A stretch of 45,288 nt of DNA from Thermoplasmatota archaeon (GTDB lineage: Archaea; Thermoplasmatota; E2; DHVEG-1). The notes under the pieces are model-generated. The model made no database searches and had not been told where the DNA came from. It saw nothing but the letters and a program-made list of their open reading frames with translations. The translations under genes were made by a program, and so were the position numbers. This document shows positions 16,058 through 24,734 of the stretch, in pieces (position 1 is the first letter of the stretch; each line of letters opens with the position of its first letter). The DNA lies in the NCBI GenBank assembly GCA_030601705.1, contig JAUWBM010000009.1:1-45288 (forward strand), given 5' to 3'.

Positions 16058-16611
16058 GTACAAAGACAGCAAAGAAACAGTCTAAAACCACACATAAAAA
16101 AGAGAAAAAACCTCTGAAAACAGGTATGGCAAAAATTACTGTTAACATTGGTGTTGGTGAAGCAGGTGAAAAACTCAAAAGAGCGGAAGCAGTATTGCAG
16201 GGTTTGACTGGCCAAAAACCAGTACAAACACTCTCTAAAACAACAAATAGAGATTGGGGTTTACGAGAAAGGATGGCCATTGGTTGCAAAGTAACATTAA
16301 GGAAAAAATCCGCGGATAAATTTTTAATTGAAGCATTAAAAACAAGGGAAAATAAAATTGCAGATTATTCATTTGATGATCAGGGAAACTTTTCTTTTGG
16401 TATACCAGACCATACGTTATTTGAAGGACAAAAATACGATCCAAACATAGGCATATTCGGGATGGATATATCCATAACCATGGAAAAACCAGGGTATAGA
16501 ATTAAACATAGACGTGTTGATAAAAGAAAAATACCACAGAAGCATCAAGTAACAAGAGAGGAAACCATCAATTTTATTACAGAAGCTTTTAACGTGGAGG
16601 TCGTAGAATGA
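16054..16611 (+). CDS. rpl5: 50S ribosomal protein L5 (uL5)
   Basis: This 185-residue L5 has a Lys-rich N-terminal extension of about 24 residues ([20 protein letters not shown]) before the normal start of homology ([21 protein letters not shown]). Core motifs are [22 protein letters not shown] and [20 protein letters not shown]5 contacts 5S rRNA and the P-site tRNA. GAGGTGAAG upstream of the ATG supports the long start. Confidence 0.95.
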   Translation: MSTKTAKKQSKTTHKKEKKPLKTGMAKITVNIGVGEAGEKLKRAEAVLQGLTGQKPVQTLSKTTNRDWGLRERMAIGCKVTLRKKSADKFLIEALKTRENKIADYSFDDQGNFSFGIPDHTLFEGQKYDPNIGIFGMDISITMEKPGYRIKHRRVDKRKIPQKHQVTREETINFITEAFNVEVVE

Positions 16612-16763
16612 GGATAAAAGAGAAAAAGAAAGTTTACGGCAGAATAGTTGGATGTGAACAATGTGGCAGAAAGCGGGGAATAATACGAAGATATGGTCTA
16701 CATCTATGTAGACAATGCTTCAGAGAAAAAGCAGAAGAAATTGGATTTAAAAAATATTATTAG
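16608..16763 (+). CDS. rps14: 30S ribosomal protein S14 (uS14), zinc-binding
   Basis: This 51-residue protein is missing from the ORF track because of its length. It reads [20 protein letters not shown], then [20 protein letters not shown]. The four cysteines in two CxxC pairs bind zinc, as in archaeal S14. The start overlaps the rpl5 stop (ATGA). It is the expected neighbour between L5 and S8. Confidence 0.95.
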   Translation: MRIKEKKKVYGRIVGCEQCGRKRGIIRRYGLHLCRQCFREKAEEIGFKKYY

Positions 16764-16777
16764 GAGTTGCTAGGCTT

Positions 16778-17167
16778 ATGTTGAATGATCCATTAGCAAA
16801 TGCGTTATCTACCATAAAAAATGCAGAGACAAAAGGAACGGATAAATGTATAATACGACCTTCTTCAAAAATGATTGGCGGAATTCTGAGTTTATTAAAG
16901 GATAATGGATACGTAGGTAGTTTTGAATACATTGATGACGGTAAAGCAGGAATTTTCCAAGTTAAGTTAATTGGAAATATTAATAACTGTGGTGTCATCA
17001 AACCGAGATATCCGATAAAAAGAAGTGATCTGGAGAGATGGGAGTCACGATATCTTCCTGGGCGTGATTTTGGTTTACTTATATTAACTACAACAGAGGG
17101 CATTATTTCCCATTATGACGCGAGAAAAAAAGGTATTGGAGGGAAGTTACTAGCTTATGTTTATTAA
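16778..17167 (+). CDS. rps8: 30S ribosomal protein S8 (uS8)
   Basis: This 129-residue S8 begins MLNDPLANALSTIKNAETKGTD, the usual archaeal start. The C-terminal LPGRDFGLLILTTTEGIISHYDARKKGIGGKLLAYVY is highly conserved. S8 binds the central domain of 16S rRNA and is a primary assembly protein. GGAG precedes the ATG. Confidence 0.97.
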   Translation: MLNDPLANALSTIKNAETKGTDKCIIRPSSKMIGGILSLLKDNGYVGSFEYIDDGKAGIFQVKLIGNINNCGVIKPRYPIKRSDLERWESRYLPGRDFGLLILTTTEGIISHYDARKKGIGGKLLAYVY

Positions 17168-17181
17168 TAAAGAGTGATAAA

Positions 17182-17724
17182 ATGCCAGAGACCACTAAGA
17201 TAAAAAAAGAGATTGAAATTCCAAATGGCGTAGAAGTATCTATAGAAGAAAAAACGGTCCATGTAAAAGGTGAAAAAGGATCCCTTTCAAAAGTGCTATC
17301 ACATCCAAAAATAGATCTAAAGGTAAAAAACAACATCGTTGAAATCTCTTGTTCTAAATCTCCCCATAGAAAAGAGAAAGCATTGATAGGGACCTTCGCA
17401 GCACATATACGGAACATGATAAAAGGGGTTACTGAAGGATTTGAATATAAAATGAAAACAGTATTCGCGCATTTTCCTATAAAAACAAGTGTAGAAGGAA
17501 ACGAGTTTGTCATACAAAACTTCCTTGGGGAACGCTCACCTCGTAAAGCAAAAATCCTTGAAAACGTGAAGGTAGAGACAATGGGGGACAATGTAACAGT
17601 ATCGGGCATAGATAAAGAAAAAGTTGGACAAACCGCCGCAAATATAGAAAGATCCACTAAAGTTAAACACAGAGATATTCGCGTTTTCCAAGACGGTGTT
17701 TATTTAATCAGTAAAAGGGGCTAA
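17182..17724 (+). CDS. rpl6: 50S ribosomal protein L6 (uL6)
   Basis: This 180-residue archaeal L6 has two L6 repeats. Identifying sections are IEIPNGVEVSIEEKTVHVKGEKG, MIKGVTEGFEYKMKTVFAHFPI and NFLGERSPRKAKI, the last being the archaeal/eukaryal motif near the sarcin-ricin loop. VFQDGVYLISKRG is the standard C-terminus. It is 3 nt before rpl32e. Confidence 0.97.
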   Translation: MPETTKIKKEIEIPNGVEVSIEEKTVHVKGEKGSLSKVLSHPKIDLKVKNNIVEISCSKSPHRKEKALIGTFAAHIRNMIKGVTEGFEYKMKTVFAHFPIKTSVEGNEFVIQNFLGERSPRKAKILENVKVETMGDNVTVSGIDKEKVGQTAANIERSTKVKHRDIRVFQDGVYLISKRG

Positions 17725-17727
17725 AAA

Positions 17728-18453
17728 ATGGCAAAAGAAGATGTTATCAAGAAATTTACATCGCTTAAGGGAGTGGGTAAAGCAAAAGCAGAACTACTCC
17801 ATAACAGTGGATTCAACTCAATTGAAAAACTGAAAAATACAACTGTTGAAGATTTGGTAAAGATAAAAGGAATTAGCGAAAAAAATGCAAAGGATATATT
17901 AAACCAATTAAAGAGCGAAAGAAAGGAAGAGCCAAAGAAAAATAAAGAAAAGGCTGAGATCAAAGAAACTGAAGAAGTAAAAGAGAAAAAAGTGAAGGAA
18001 AAGAAAACAGAAGAAGTAGAAATCGTTGAAGAAAGTGAGGAGGGATATAAAGCAAAGAAAAAACCAGATCTTAGTAAGGAACAAAAAGAAAAACTGTTGC
18101 TAAGAAAACAAATAAAAAAGAGAACACCAGAATTTCTTAGGGAAGAATGGTTTAGATACAAAAGAATTCCAAAGAAATGGAGAAGACCTGATGGGATAAC
18201 ATCAAAAATGCGAATTAACTTGAAATATAGACCTAGCAAAGTAAGAGTTGGTTTTAGAGGGCCTAAAGAGGTGCGTGGCTTGCACTCTTCAGGTTTTGAA
18301 GAAGTTATGGCATACAATGTGGCAGATCTTGAAAATGTCGATCCGAAAAAACAGGCAGTAAGAATCGGGAGTACAGTTGGAACGAAAAAACGCTTAAAAA
18401 TTGCAAAGAGAGCAGAGGAATTGGAAATTAGGATATTAAACATGAAGGTGTAA
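17728..18453 (+). CDS. rpl32e: 50S ribosomal protein L32e (eL32) with N-terminal helix-hairpin-helix domain
   Basis: The C-terminal ~125 residues are L32e: LREEWFRYKRIPKKWRRPDG and GFRGPKEVRGLHSSGFEEVM. The N-terminal ~65 residues form a helix-hairpin-helix unit (KGVGKAKAELLHNSGFNS, then KIKGISEKNAKDILNQL). A Glu/Lys-rich linker of about 55 residues follows. N-terminal extensions of this kind occur in some euryarchaeal L32e proteins. The domain resembles the C-terminal extension of S3 in this operon. Confidence 0.95.
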   Translation: MAKEDVIKKFTSLKGVGKAKAELLHNSGFNSIEKLKNTTVEDLVKIKGISEKNAKDILNQLKSERKEEPKKNKEKAEIKETEEVKEKKVKEKKTEEVEIVEESEEGYKAKKKPDLSKEQKEKLLLRKQIKKRTPEFLREEWFRYKRIPKKWRRPDGITSKMRINLKYRPSKVRVGFRGPKEVRGLHSSGFEEVMAYNVADLENVDPKKQAVRIGSTVGTKKRLKIAKRAEELEIRILNMKV

Positions 18454-18455
18454 AA

Positions 18456-18920
18456 ATGACCGATTTACGAAATCAACGGAGAATGGCAGCAACCATATTG
18501 AAATGCGGTGAAAATAGGGTTTGGATGGATCCAGACAGAACAGATGAGGTTGCAAAAGCAGTTACTAGAGGCGATATAAAAATTCTTATTAACGGTGGAG
18601 CTGTAAAAAGCAAACAAGTCCGGGGCATTTCAAGTGGACGTAAAAAATTTAGACAAAAACAGAAAGAGAAAGGAAGAAGAAAAGGTCATGGATCAAGAAA
18701 GGGTGCAAAATATGCACGTCTATCAAGAAAAGAACGTTGGATAAACACAATACGTCCAATCAGAATTTATCTAAGACAACTGAGGGATGATGATAAATTA
18801 ATCGACCGAAGTGTCTATCGCAAATACTATCACAGGGCAAAGGGTGGTGACTTTAGAAACAAACACCATCTAAAAACACATCTCATATCAGACGGTATTT
18901 TAAAGGAGGATAAACAATGA
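18456..18920 (+). CDS. rpl19e: 50S ribosomal protein L19e (eL19)
   Basis: This 154-residue archaeal/eukaryal L19e begins TDLRNQRRMAATILKCGENRVW. It has the basic central hinge GRRKGHGSRKGAKYARLSRKERWI and the helical C-terminus RDDDKLIDRSVYRKYYHRAKGG. The stop overlaps the rpl18 start (ATGA). Confidence 0.97.
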   Translation: MTDLRNQRRMAATILKCGENRVWMDPDRTDEVAKAVTRGDIKILINGGAVKSKQVRGISSGRKKFRQKQKEKGRRKGHGSRKGAKYARLSRKERWINTIRPIRIYLRQLRDDDKLIDRSVYRKYYHRAKGGDFRNKHHLKTHLISDGILKEDKQ

Positions 18921-19423
18921 AGCAAGGACCACGGTATCATGTTAAGCCAAGAAGACATCGGGATGGAAGAACAGATTATAGAAGAAGATTAAGGCTCCTA
19001 AGGTCTAGAAAAACAAGGATAATCGTTAGAAAATCTTTAAAAAATATTAGAGTGCAATTTGTTGAATATTACCCAAAAGGAGATAAGATTCTTGTTTCAG
19101 CAATTTCCAATGAACTTATTAAAAATTATGGTTGGAAATATTCTACTTCTACAACATCTGCAGCCTATTTAACGGGTCTACTTGCAGGAAAGAAAGCAAA
19201 TGATAAAGGAATAAAAGAAGGTATACTAGACATAGGTCGATATAGGCCGACTACCGGTAATAAGCTATTTGCTGCACTTAAAGGAGTTTTAGATGCGGGG
19301 ATAGAATGCCCACATGATGACACAAAGATACCTGCAGAAGATAGGATTTTAGGAAAACATCTAAACAAAGAAATCACGCCGTTAGTGGGCGAAATAAAAG
19401 GTAAGATAATAGGAGGCAAATAA
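18917..19423 (+). CDS. rpl18: 50S ribosomal protein L18 (uL18)
   Basis: This 168-residue archaeal L18 has [34 protein letters not shown], the 5S rRNA-binding N-terminus. [22 protein letters not shown] and [13 protein letters not shown] are the archaeal signature. The terminal A of the stop codon is shared with the start of rps5 (TAATG), so the two are probably coupled. Confidence 0.97.
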   Translation: MKQGPRYHVKPRRHRDGRTDYRRRLRLLRSRKTRIIVRKSLKNIRVQFVEYYPKGDKILVSAISNELIKNYGWKYSTSTTSAAYLTGLLAGKKANDKGIKEGILDIGRYRPTTGNKLFAALKGVLDAGIECPHDDTKIPAEDRILGKHLNKEITPLVGEIKGKIIGGK

Positions 19424-20178
19424 TGGCATTAAGAGGACGTAGAGGACGTAGAGGACAATCTAGAGGACGTATGAAACGACCTGATAAACCTATGACAACA
19501 ATAGATTGGGGACCAAAAACCAGATTAGGACAAATGGTCAAAAAAGGGGAAATCTCTACCATGAGTGATGCACTGAATTCTGGTCTGCCCATGAGAGAAC
19601 CCGCAATTGTAGATATCTTACTTCCTGAAGTTGAAGATGAAGTTATAGATGTTAAAATGGTTCAGCGTATGACTGATTCTGGTAGAAGAATAAAATTCGT
19701 AATTACTGTAGTTGTTGGAAATAAAGATGGTTTTGTAGGGTTAGGACAGGCAAAAGGAAAAGAAGTAGGACCTAGCATAAAAAAAGCCATTGATAACGCA
19801 AAATTAAATATCATTGAAATAAGGAGAGGATGCGGATCTTGGGAATGTGGTTGTCGGAAACCTCACACGGTTCCATTTGCAGTAAAAGGCAAAAGTGGAT
19901 CTGTAGAAGTGACCTTTAAACCTGCTCCACATGGAATAGGATTAGCTACTGGCGATGTGGCAAAAAAGATTCTAGAATTAGCTGGAGTGAAAGATTGCTG
20001 GGCATTTACAAAAGGACAGACCAAGACCGTAGTTAATTATGCTAAAGCGGTATTTGATGCCTTAAAAAAGAATACAGAAATGCGAATTACTCAGAATGAA
20101 GTTAAGAAAATTAGTATAGTATCGGGTAGCATTGATCTACCAACCGAAAAACCTACAACAGTAGAAGCGGGGGCATAA
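19423..20178 (+). CDS. rps5: 30S ribosomal protein S5 (uS5)
   Basis: This 251-residue S5 has a short Arg/Gly-rich leader ([19 protein letters not shown]) and the double-stranded RNA-binding section [29 protein letters not shown] second conserved part, [28 protein letters not shown], is the archaeal version, and [22 protein letters not shown] follows. The Arg/Gly leader is encoded by repeated AGAGGACGT units at 19434-19470. S5 takes part in decoding fidelity. Confidence 0.97.
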   Translation: MALRGRRGRRGQSRGRMKRPDKPMTTIDWGPKTRLGQMVKKGEISTMSDALNSGLPMREPAIVDILLPEVEDEVIDVKMVQRMTDSGRRIKFVITVVVGNKDGFVGLGQAKGKEVGPSIKKAIDNAKLNIIEIRRGCGSWECGCRKPHTVPFAVKGKSGSVEVTFKPAPHGIGLATGDVAKKILELAGVKDCWAFTKGQTKTVVNYAKAVFDALKKNTEMRITQNEVKKISIVSGSIDLPTEKPTTVEAGA

Positions 20179-20180
20179 AG

Positions 20181-20645
20181 ATGGTATTTGCAGTTATCAG
20201 AGTAAGAGGAATAGTTAATGTAAAACCGGATATAAAACGTACTTTGGAATTACTCCGCTTAACTAAGGTAAATCATTGTGTACTATTGGAAGAAAACAAA
20301 GTTTACAAAGGAATGTTACAGATTGCTAAAGACTATACGACTTGGGGAGAAATAAACAAAGAGATACTCTCAAATCTTATAAATTCCAGAGGAATGCTGG
20401 TTGGCGACAAAAGGATTACAGAGGAATATGTAAAATCTGCAACATCATATGATAGCATAGAAAAACTTTCGCAAGCAATAATAGATAATAAATTCAAATA
20501 CAACGAGATACCTGAAATAAAACCATTATTTAGATTAAGCCCACCAAAAAAAGGATACGAAGGTATAAAAAGATCTTTTACTAACGGTGGTGCTTTAGGT
20601 TATAGGGGAAAAGAGATAAACAAATTGCTAGAAAGGACGTTATAA
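20181..20645 (+). CDS. rpl30: 50S ribosomal protein L30 (uL30)
   Basis: This 154-residue archaeal-length L30 begins FAVIRVRGIVNVKPDIKRTLELLRL. It has KVNHCVLLEENKVYKGMLQ and ends with the conserved PPKKGYEGIKRSFTNGGALGYRGKEINKLL. It is the last gene of the tight operon; after it the spacing opens to 72 bp. L15 and SecY, the usual next genes, are not in this window. Confidence 0.97.
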   Translation: MVFAVIRVRGIVNVKPDIKRTLELLRLTKVNHCVLLEENKVYKGMLQIAKDYTTWGEINKEILSNLINSRGMLVGDKRITEEYVKSATSYDSIEKLSQAIIDNKFKYNEIPEIKPLFRLSPPKKGYEGIKRSFTNGGALGYRGKEINKLLERTL

Positions 20646-20663
20646 CGTCAAATATTCCAAAAG

Positions 20664-20674
20664 ATTATTATATA
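20664..20674 (+). promoter_or_regulatory. TATA box for the small gene at 20718
   Basis: ATTATTATATA lies about 45 nt before the ATG, so transcription should begin near 20698. A purine-rich ribosome binding site (GAGGGAAG) is 5-12 nt before the start. It marks the break from the ribosomal operon. Confidence 0.4.
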
Positions 20675-20717
20675 GAATGCTTTTTATCAAATAGAAATTG
20701 CTGATGAGGGAAGTAAT

Positions 20718-20927
20718 ATGGAGGAAGTTTTGTATAATATCGAGATACATAAAGATGCGGGCGGTTATCTAGGAAAAATATATTCAGATATTGATGGAGT
20801 TAAAGAGTTCAATAACGAATATATAGATAGGTTACTCCGAGACATTATCTTTGATATGCAACTTGCTCTTGATGAGTTCTCTAACCGCTCTGCAGATTTT
20901 GCAGAAGGCATGGAGGAAATAAAATAA
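20718..20927 (+). CDS. small conserved-looking protein, function unknown
   Basis: This 69-residue acidic soluble protein has the pattern YNIEIHKDAGGYLGKIYSDIDGVKEF, followed by a helical C-terminus (IIFDMQLALDEFSNRSADF). The first part resembles the short beta-alpha folds of HicB-like or similar small proteins, but the match is not firm. It has its own promoter and a good ribosome binding site. Its position between the r-protein operon and rpoK suggests a housekeeping role. It is not part of the operon itself. Confidence 0.55.
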   Translation: MEEVLYNIEIHKDAGGYLGKIYSDIDGVKEFNNEYIDRLLRDIIFDMQLALDEFSNRSADFAEGMEEIK

Positions 20928-20945
20928 ATTTACTCATTTTTAAAA

Positions 20946-20961
20946 AATTGCCGTGGCAATT
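20946..20961 (+). promoter_or_regulatory. 16-bp palindrome upstream of rpoK
   Basis: AATTGCC-GT-GGCAATT is a perfect 7-bp inverted repeat with a 2-nt centre. It lies about 25 bp upstream of a TATA-like ATTTTTAAAT (20986-20995). It is not followed by a T-tract, so a terminator is less likely than a regulator binding site. Confidence 0.35.
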
Positions 20962-21044
20962 CTGTAAAGATAATTTCGAGGGCAATATTTTTAAATGCTT
21001 CTGATATTTGGTGGTTCTACTATCCATATGATTGGAGGAATTAA

Positions 21045-21221
21045 TTGAGCTATACCAGGTTTGAAAAAGCTCGTATCATCGGTGCAAGAGCATTACAGAT
21101 ATCCATGGGTGCGCCACCAACACTGGCTAAAATTCCTAAGGACGTAATTGATCCTGTTGAAATATCCATGTTGGAATTTGAAGAAGATGCAATCCCCATT
21201 ACAGTAAAGAGAAAACAATAG
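21045..21221 (+). CDS. rpoK: DNA-directed RNA polymerase subunit K (omega homologue)
   Basis: This 58-residue protein is absent from the ORF track because of its length. It reads [23 protein letters not shown], then [32 protein letters not shown], the full archaeal RpoK/Rpb6 core. The start is TTG 21045, with GGAGG at 21034-21038. The nearby ATG at 21028 is out of frame and hits a stop. It is followed by rps2 after 15 nt, a common archaeal pairing. Confidence 0.93.
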   Translation: MSYTRFEKARIIGARALQISMGAPPTLAKIPKDVIDPVEISMLEFEEDAIPITVKRKQ

Positions 21222-21236
21222 AAAAAAGGATGACAT

Positions 21237-21863
21237 ATGGCCGAAGAAAAGGAAGAACAAGAACGCGAAACTAAAATGTTAGTTTCTGAAGAAACTTATA
21301 TGACATCAGGTGTCCATATCGGAACAAGACAGAAAACATCGGATATAAAAGATTTCATATACAAAGTTAGAAATGATGGGTTGTATATAATAGATGTTAA
21401 AAAGACTGATGAAAGAATTAAGAATGCTGCAAAGTTTTTAGCAAAATATGATCCTTCTAAGATTTTAGCAGTTTCTGTGAGACAATATGGACAAAAACCC
21501 ATAAAAAAACTAGGGGAATTTACAGGAATGCAGGCATTAGAGGGGCGTTTTAGACCAGGTATCTTGACAAACCCAAATTCTAAAGATTTTTTTGAGCCAG
21601 AAATAATATTATTAACTGATCCATTGGCTGACATACAAGCTTTACACGAAGCTGAAAATATTGGAATCCCTGTTGTAGCACTTTGTGATACTAATAATGA
21701 AACGAGATACGTCGATTTAGTTGTACCAACCAATAACAAAGGAAGACGAGCTCTCGCGCTTATCTATTGGTTATTGACAAAAGAGATCTTGAAGGAACAG
21801 GGTAAAATAAAATCAGATGAGGAGTTTACCGCCGCAGTAGAAGATTTTGAGGCTGAAATTTAA
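21237..21863 (+). CDS. rps2: 30S ribosomal protein S2 (uS2)
   Basis: This 208-residue archaeal S2 has [65 protein letters not shown] and [38 protein letters not shown] short acidic N-terminus ([10 protein letters not shown]) precedes the fold. Co-transcribed with rpoK, from the TATA-like box near 20986-20995. Confidence 0.97.
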   Translation: MAEEKEEQERETKMLVSEETYMTSGVHIGTRQKTSDIKDFIYKVRNDGLYIIDVKKTDERIKNAAKFLAKYDPSKILAVSVRQYGQKPIKKLGEFTGMQALEGRFRPGILTNPNSKDFFEPEIILLTDPLADIQALHEAENIGIPVVALCDTNNETRYVDLVVPTNNKGRRALALIYWLLTKEILKEQGKIKSDEEFTAAVEDFEAEI

Positions 21864-21910
21864 ATAGTCTTTTGAAGTAAATTACATATTAGAGCCGAAA
21901 AGGAGATACT

Positions 21911-23074
21911 TTGCAAGTTAAGATAAATGATAATATTATACTGGTTGGTACTGCACATATTTCTAAGGAGAGCGTTGAAGAAGTAAAAGAGGCTATTGAA
22001 GAATATAAACCTGATATTGTAGCAGTTGAGCTCTGCAAGAGACGATATGAATCAATAACGAAAAAGGATAAATGGGAAAATACTCCGATTACTTCTCTTC
22101 TGAAATCAGATAATGCATATCTCTTGTTAGCGCAAACATTTTTGTCATCTATTCAAAGGAGACTAGGCAAGGAATATGGGGTCGAGCCAGGTTCTGAAAT
22201 GATTGCGGCTATGGACGAGGCTAAAAAACATGATCTAGAAGTAGCACTTGTAGATAGAGATATCTCTGTTACTCTTAAAAGAGCCTGGAAAAAGATGGGC
22301 ATTAGAGAGAAATTTAGATTAACATGGGAGTTCATGAAGGCAATTTTAGGATATGATGAAGAGGAACTGGAAGAACTTGACCTAAAAGAACTTATGGATC
22401 AAGATGTAATTTCTGCCATGATGGAGGAATTTGGTAAAATTGCTCCAAGTGTGGCTACTGTTTTAATTCATGAGCGAGATAAATATATAGCCAAAAAAAT
22501 TCTTAACGAAAGTAAAAAAGGAAAGGTTGTTGCAGTAGTAGGTGCAGGTCATCTTAACGGTATTAAAAAGCATTTGGAAAAGAAAAAAATAGATGTTGAT
22601 TTAACTGAGTTAGAATACGTTCCTAAAAAACGTTTTAGCGTTTTGAAGACTGTTGGTTATGCTATACCTGTTGTTTTTGTCGCATTAATTGTTTATCTTT
22701 TTCTAATTGGAGGCTGGGGCCGAGCGGCTGACGCATTGCTATGGTGGTTTTTAATTAACGGCAGCCTATCGGCACTTGGAACGGCAATTGCTAGAGGTCA
22801 TCCCTTTTCAATAGCAACTGCATTTGTAGCCGCTCCCCTTACTTCGTTAAACCCTGCCATAGCTGCTGGATGGGTTGCTGGTTATGTAGAATTTAAATTA
22901 AGAAAACCTATAGTAAAGGATTTCCAGAATTTAAGCAAAGTGGATAGCACCAAAGATTTTTTTAATAACAGGGTTATAAGGCTTCTTATGGTTGTAGCGT
23001 TAGCAAATCTTGGGAGTATGATTGGTACATTTATAGCTTTTCCATATATCGCAAGTCTTGTATTTGGCGGATGA
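21911..23074 (+). CDS. TraB/PrgY-family membrane protein
   Basis: This 387-residue protein of the TraB/PrgY/GumN superfamily has VGTAHISKESVEEV at the N-terminus, IVAVELCKRRYESI, and AVVGAGHLNGIKKHLE. These are the conserved GTAH, E and GxGH parts of a putative metal-dependent hydrolase or protease domain. Residues about 250-387 contain four or so membrane helices (VGYAIPVVFVALIVYLFLI and others). The start is TTG 21911, with GGAG 5 nt upstream. In bacteria PrgY counteracts a pheromone; the archaeal role is unknown. Confidence 0.85.
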   Translation: MQVKINDNIILVGTAHISKESVEEVKEAIEEYKPDIVAVELCKRRYESITKKDKWENTPITSLLKSDNAYLLLAQTFLSSIQRRLGKEYGVEPGSEMIAAMDEAKKHDLEVALVDRDISVTLKRAWKKMGIREKFRLTWEFMKAILGYDEEELEELDLKELMDQDVISAMMEEFGKIAPSVATVLIHERDKYIAKKILNESKKGKVVAVVGAGHLNGIKKHLEKKKIDVDLTELEYVPKKRFSVLKTVGYAIPVVFVALIVYLFLIGGWGRAADALLWWFLINGSLSALGTAIARGHPFSIATAFVAAPLTSLNPAIAAGWVAGYVEFKLRKPIVKDFQNLSKVDSTKDFFNNRVIRLLMVVALANLGSMIGTFIAFPYIASLVFGG

Positions 23075-23121
23075 TTACTTTATTCAAAACACTCATAAGT
23101 TGTAATAATAATTGAGGATTT

Positions 23122-23844
23122 ATGCAGGAGAGAAAAAAAGTCTACACCTCATTTCATGATCTCTCACCCAGAGAATACATGTACTTCCCCAAAGGTACTC
23201 TTAATGCAGGAAAGCCAGGAGAGTTTAGCAGAACCGAGATAACTCATATTCTCATAGCGATGGGTGTTCTAACAATTGCTTTTTCCTTTACTATTTCTGC
23301 GAACAACCTATTCTCAGGCTTTAATGACATAGGTTCTCTACTCTTATTCATTCCTATATCGTTTTTAGGTATTGTAACGGCATTTTTTGTTCATGAACTT
23401 TCGCATAAATTTATGGCACAGAAATATGGACTTTGGTCTGAGTTTAGAATGTATCCACGGGGTTTGCTGTTATCACTGGTATTAGCATTTCTTACAGGTT
23501 TTGTGTTTGCAGCTCCAGGAGCAGTAATGTTCAGAGGTGAAACAAGAAATTTTGAAACAGGGCGAATAGCTGCTGCAGGGCCATTAGCAAATATAATAAT
23601 TGCTGGTATAACATATGCATTATATCGTTTTGTTTTTTTTGAGGCAGGTTTTGTAGGCAAAGTTCTTGGATTTATCTGTTTAGTCAATGCGTTATTAGGA
23701 ACATTTAATTTATTACCATTTGGTCCTCTTGATGGAGTTAAAGTGATACGTTGGAATGGGATTGTATGGTCAATTTTGTTGACAATTTCGATAATATTAT
23801 TGGTATTTATTTTCTATGGAGGAATTTCACTTCCTGGTTTTTAA
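23122..23844 (+). CDS. site-2 protease-like M50 metallopeptidase
   Basis: This 240-residue polytopic membrane protein has HELSH (residues 91-95) in FFVHELSHKFMAQKYG, the HExxH zinc site of M50 peptidases. NLLPFGPLDGVKVIRW near the C-terminus supplies the third ligand (the LDG motif). AAAGPLANIIIAG is the typical intervening helix. These proteases cleave within membrane segments, often in signalling. It follows the TraB-family gene by 47 bp, and both are membrane proteins. Confidence 0.88.
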   Translation: MQERKKVYTSFHDLSPREYMYFPKGTLNAGKPGEFSRTEITHILIAMGVLTIAFSFTISANNLFSGFNDIGSLLLFIPISFLGIVTAFFVHELSHKFMAQKYGLWSEFRMYPRGLLLSLVLAFLTGFVFAAPGAVMFRGETRNFETGRIAAAGPLANIIIAGITYALYRFVFFEAGFVGKVLGFICLVNALLGTFNLLPFGPLDGVKVIRWNGIVWSILLTISIILLVFIFYGGISLPGF

Positions 23845-23893
23845 GTCAGTAATATCTTTTACTTTCAAAATCAATTGTCTAAAACGTGGAAAC

Positions 23894-23901
23894 GTATATA
23901 T
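23894..23901 (+). promoter_or_regulatory. TATA box for the RuvC-like gene
   Basis: GTATATAT lies 26-33 nt before the ATG at 23927. This spacing places the transcription start at the initiation codon and predicts a leaderless mRNA. Confidence 0.45.
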
Positions 23902-23926
23902 CCCCAATATCCGATATTTTAATTGA

Positions 23927-24688
23927 ATGAAAACACTGGGAGTTTATACAAAAGATTTTTCTCTTTATCACGATATTTTAAAAATTTTAAAAAAACGAAA
24001 ATTAGCCTATGTCTCACTTTCTTCGCCAAAAGATATACCAAAAAGAGTTGGTGTGATATTAACATCCCAAAAAGAAAGCCACGACATGAAATCTCAAAAA
24101 ACTATTGCCATCGATGTCTATGATTCCATTGATTATGCTGTAGATCTAGCTATACAAAAACTCACTGGAAAAGAAATTTATTCGAAGATTTTTATAGGCA
24201 TAGATCCTGGTGAACGTCCAGGTATTGCCGTAGTTGGCGATGATATTTTGCTACAAAAAGTACAGATTGATTCCCCAGAAAAAGTTGTATATTCGATAAA
24301 GCGCTTTTTGATAGTATATCCATCTAAAGAAACGTATATTCGTATAGGACATGGATCAATTATTACGCGAAATAGAATAATAAACTCCCTCATTCCATTA
24401 AAAATACCCATCGAAATTGTTGATGAAACGAGTACAACCCCTTCTCAACAGACAGGACGTTCTGAAAGAGATAGAGAGGCAGCTGCTGCCATCGCGTTAT
24501 TATCTGGGGGAAAGGTGCAAACAAACCTCCCTCTAAAACCTACGAGAGGAACGATAAAAAATGTACAAAAACAGAGTAGGCAACTCACAGAAGGAAAATA
24601 TACAATATCGAAGGAAACTGCATTACAAGTTTTAAAAGGTAAAATAAGTTTAATTGAGGCAATTGAAAACGAAAAATCTAAAAGCTAA
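23927..24688 (+). CDS. RuvC/RNase H-fold protein of unknown function
   Basis: This 253-residue protein has a central segment FIGIDPGERPGIAVVGDDILL, resembling the first strand and catalytic Asp of RuvC/RNase H-fold nucleases. IRIGHGSIITRNRIINSL and VDETSTTPSQQTGRSERDREAAAAIALL follow, with further acidic residues where RuvC-like enzymes have theirs. The N-terminal ~75 residues are a separate alpha/beta part, and the C-terminus is helical. It could be a nuclease or an inactive relative. The family is not recognised by name. Confidence 0.6.
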   Translation: MKTLGVYTKDFSLYHDILKILKKRKLAYVSLSSPKDIPKRVGVILTSQKESHDMKSQKTIAIDVYDSIDYAVDLAIQKLTGKEIYSKIFIGIDPGERPGIAVVGDDILLQKVQIDSPEKVVYSIKRFLIVYPSKETYIRIGHGSIITRNRIINSLIPLKIPIEIVDETSTTPSQQTGRSERDREAAAAIALLSGGKVQTNLPLKPTRGTIKNVQKQSRQLTEGKYTISKETALQVLKGKISLIEAIENEKSKS

Positions 24689-24734
24689 CCCAAATGTTTA
24701 TGAGCTTCTTTCATATGCTCACTAGGTAAGAGTA

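Noticed and set aside
17721-18443. 240-aa minus-strand ORF opposite L32e
   Set aside because: It mirrors the charged L32e linker and its composition is that of an antisense frame.
19434-19470. Tandem AGAGGACGT repeats as a regulatory element
   Set aside because: They encode the Arg/Gly leader of S5 and are explained by coding.
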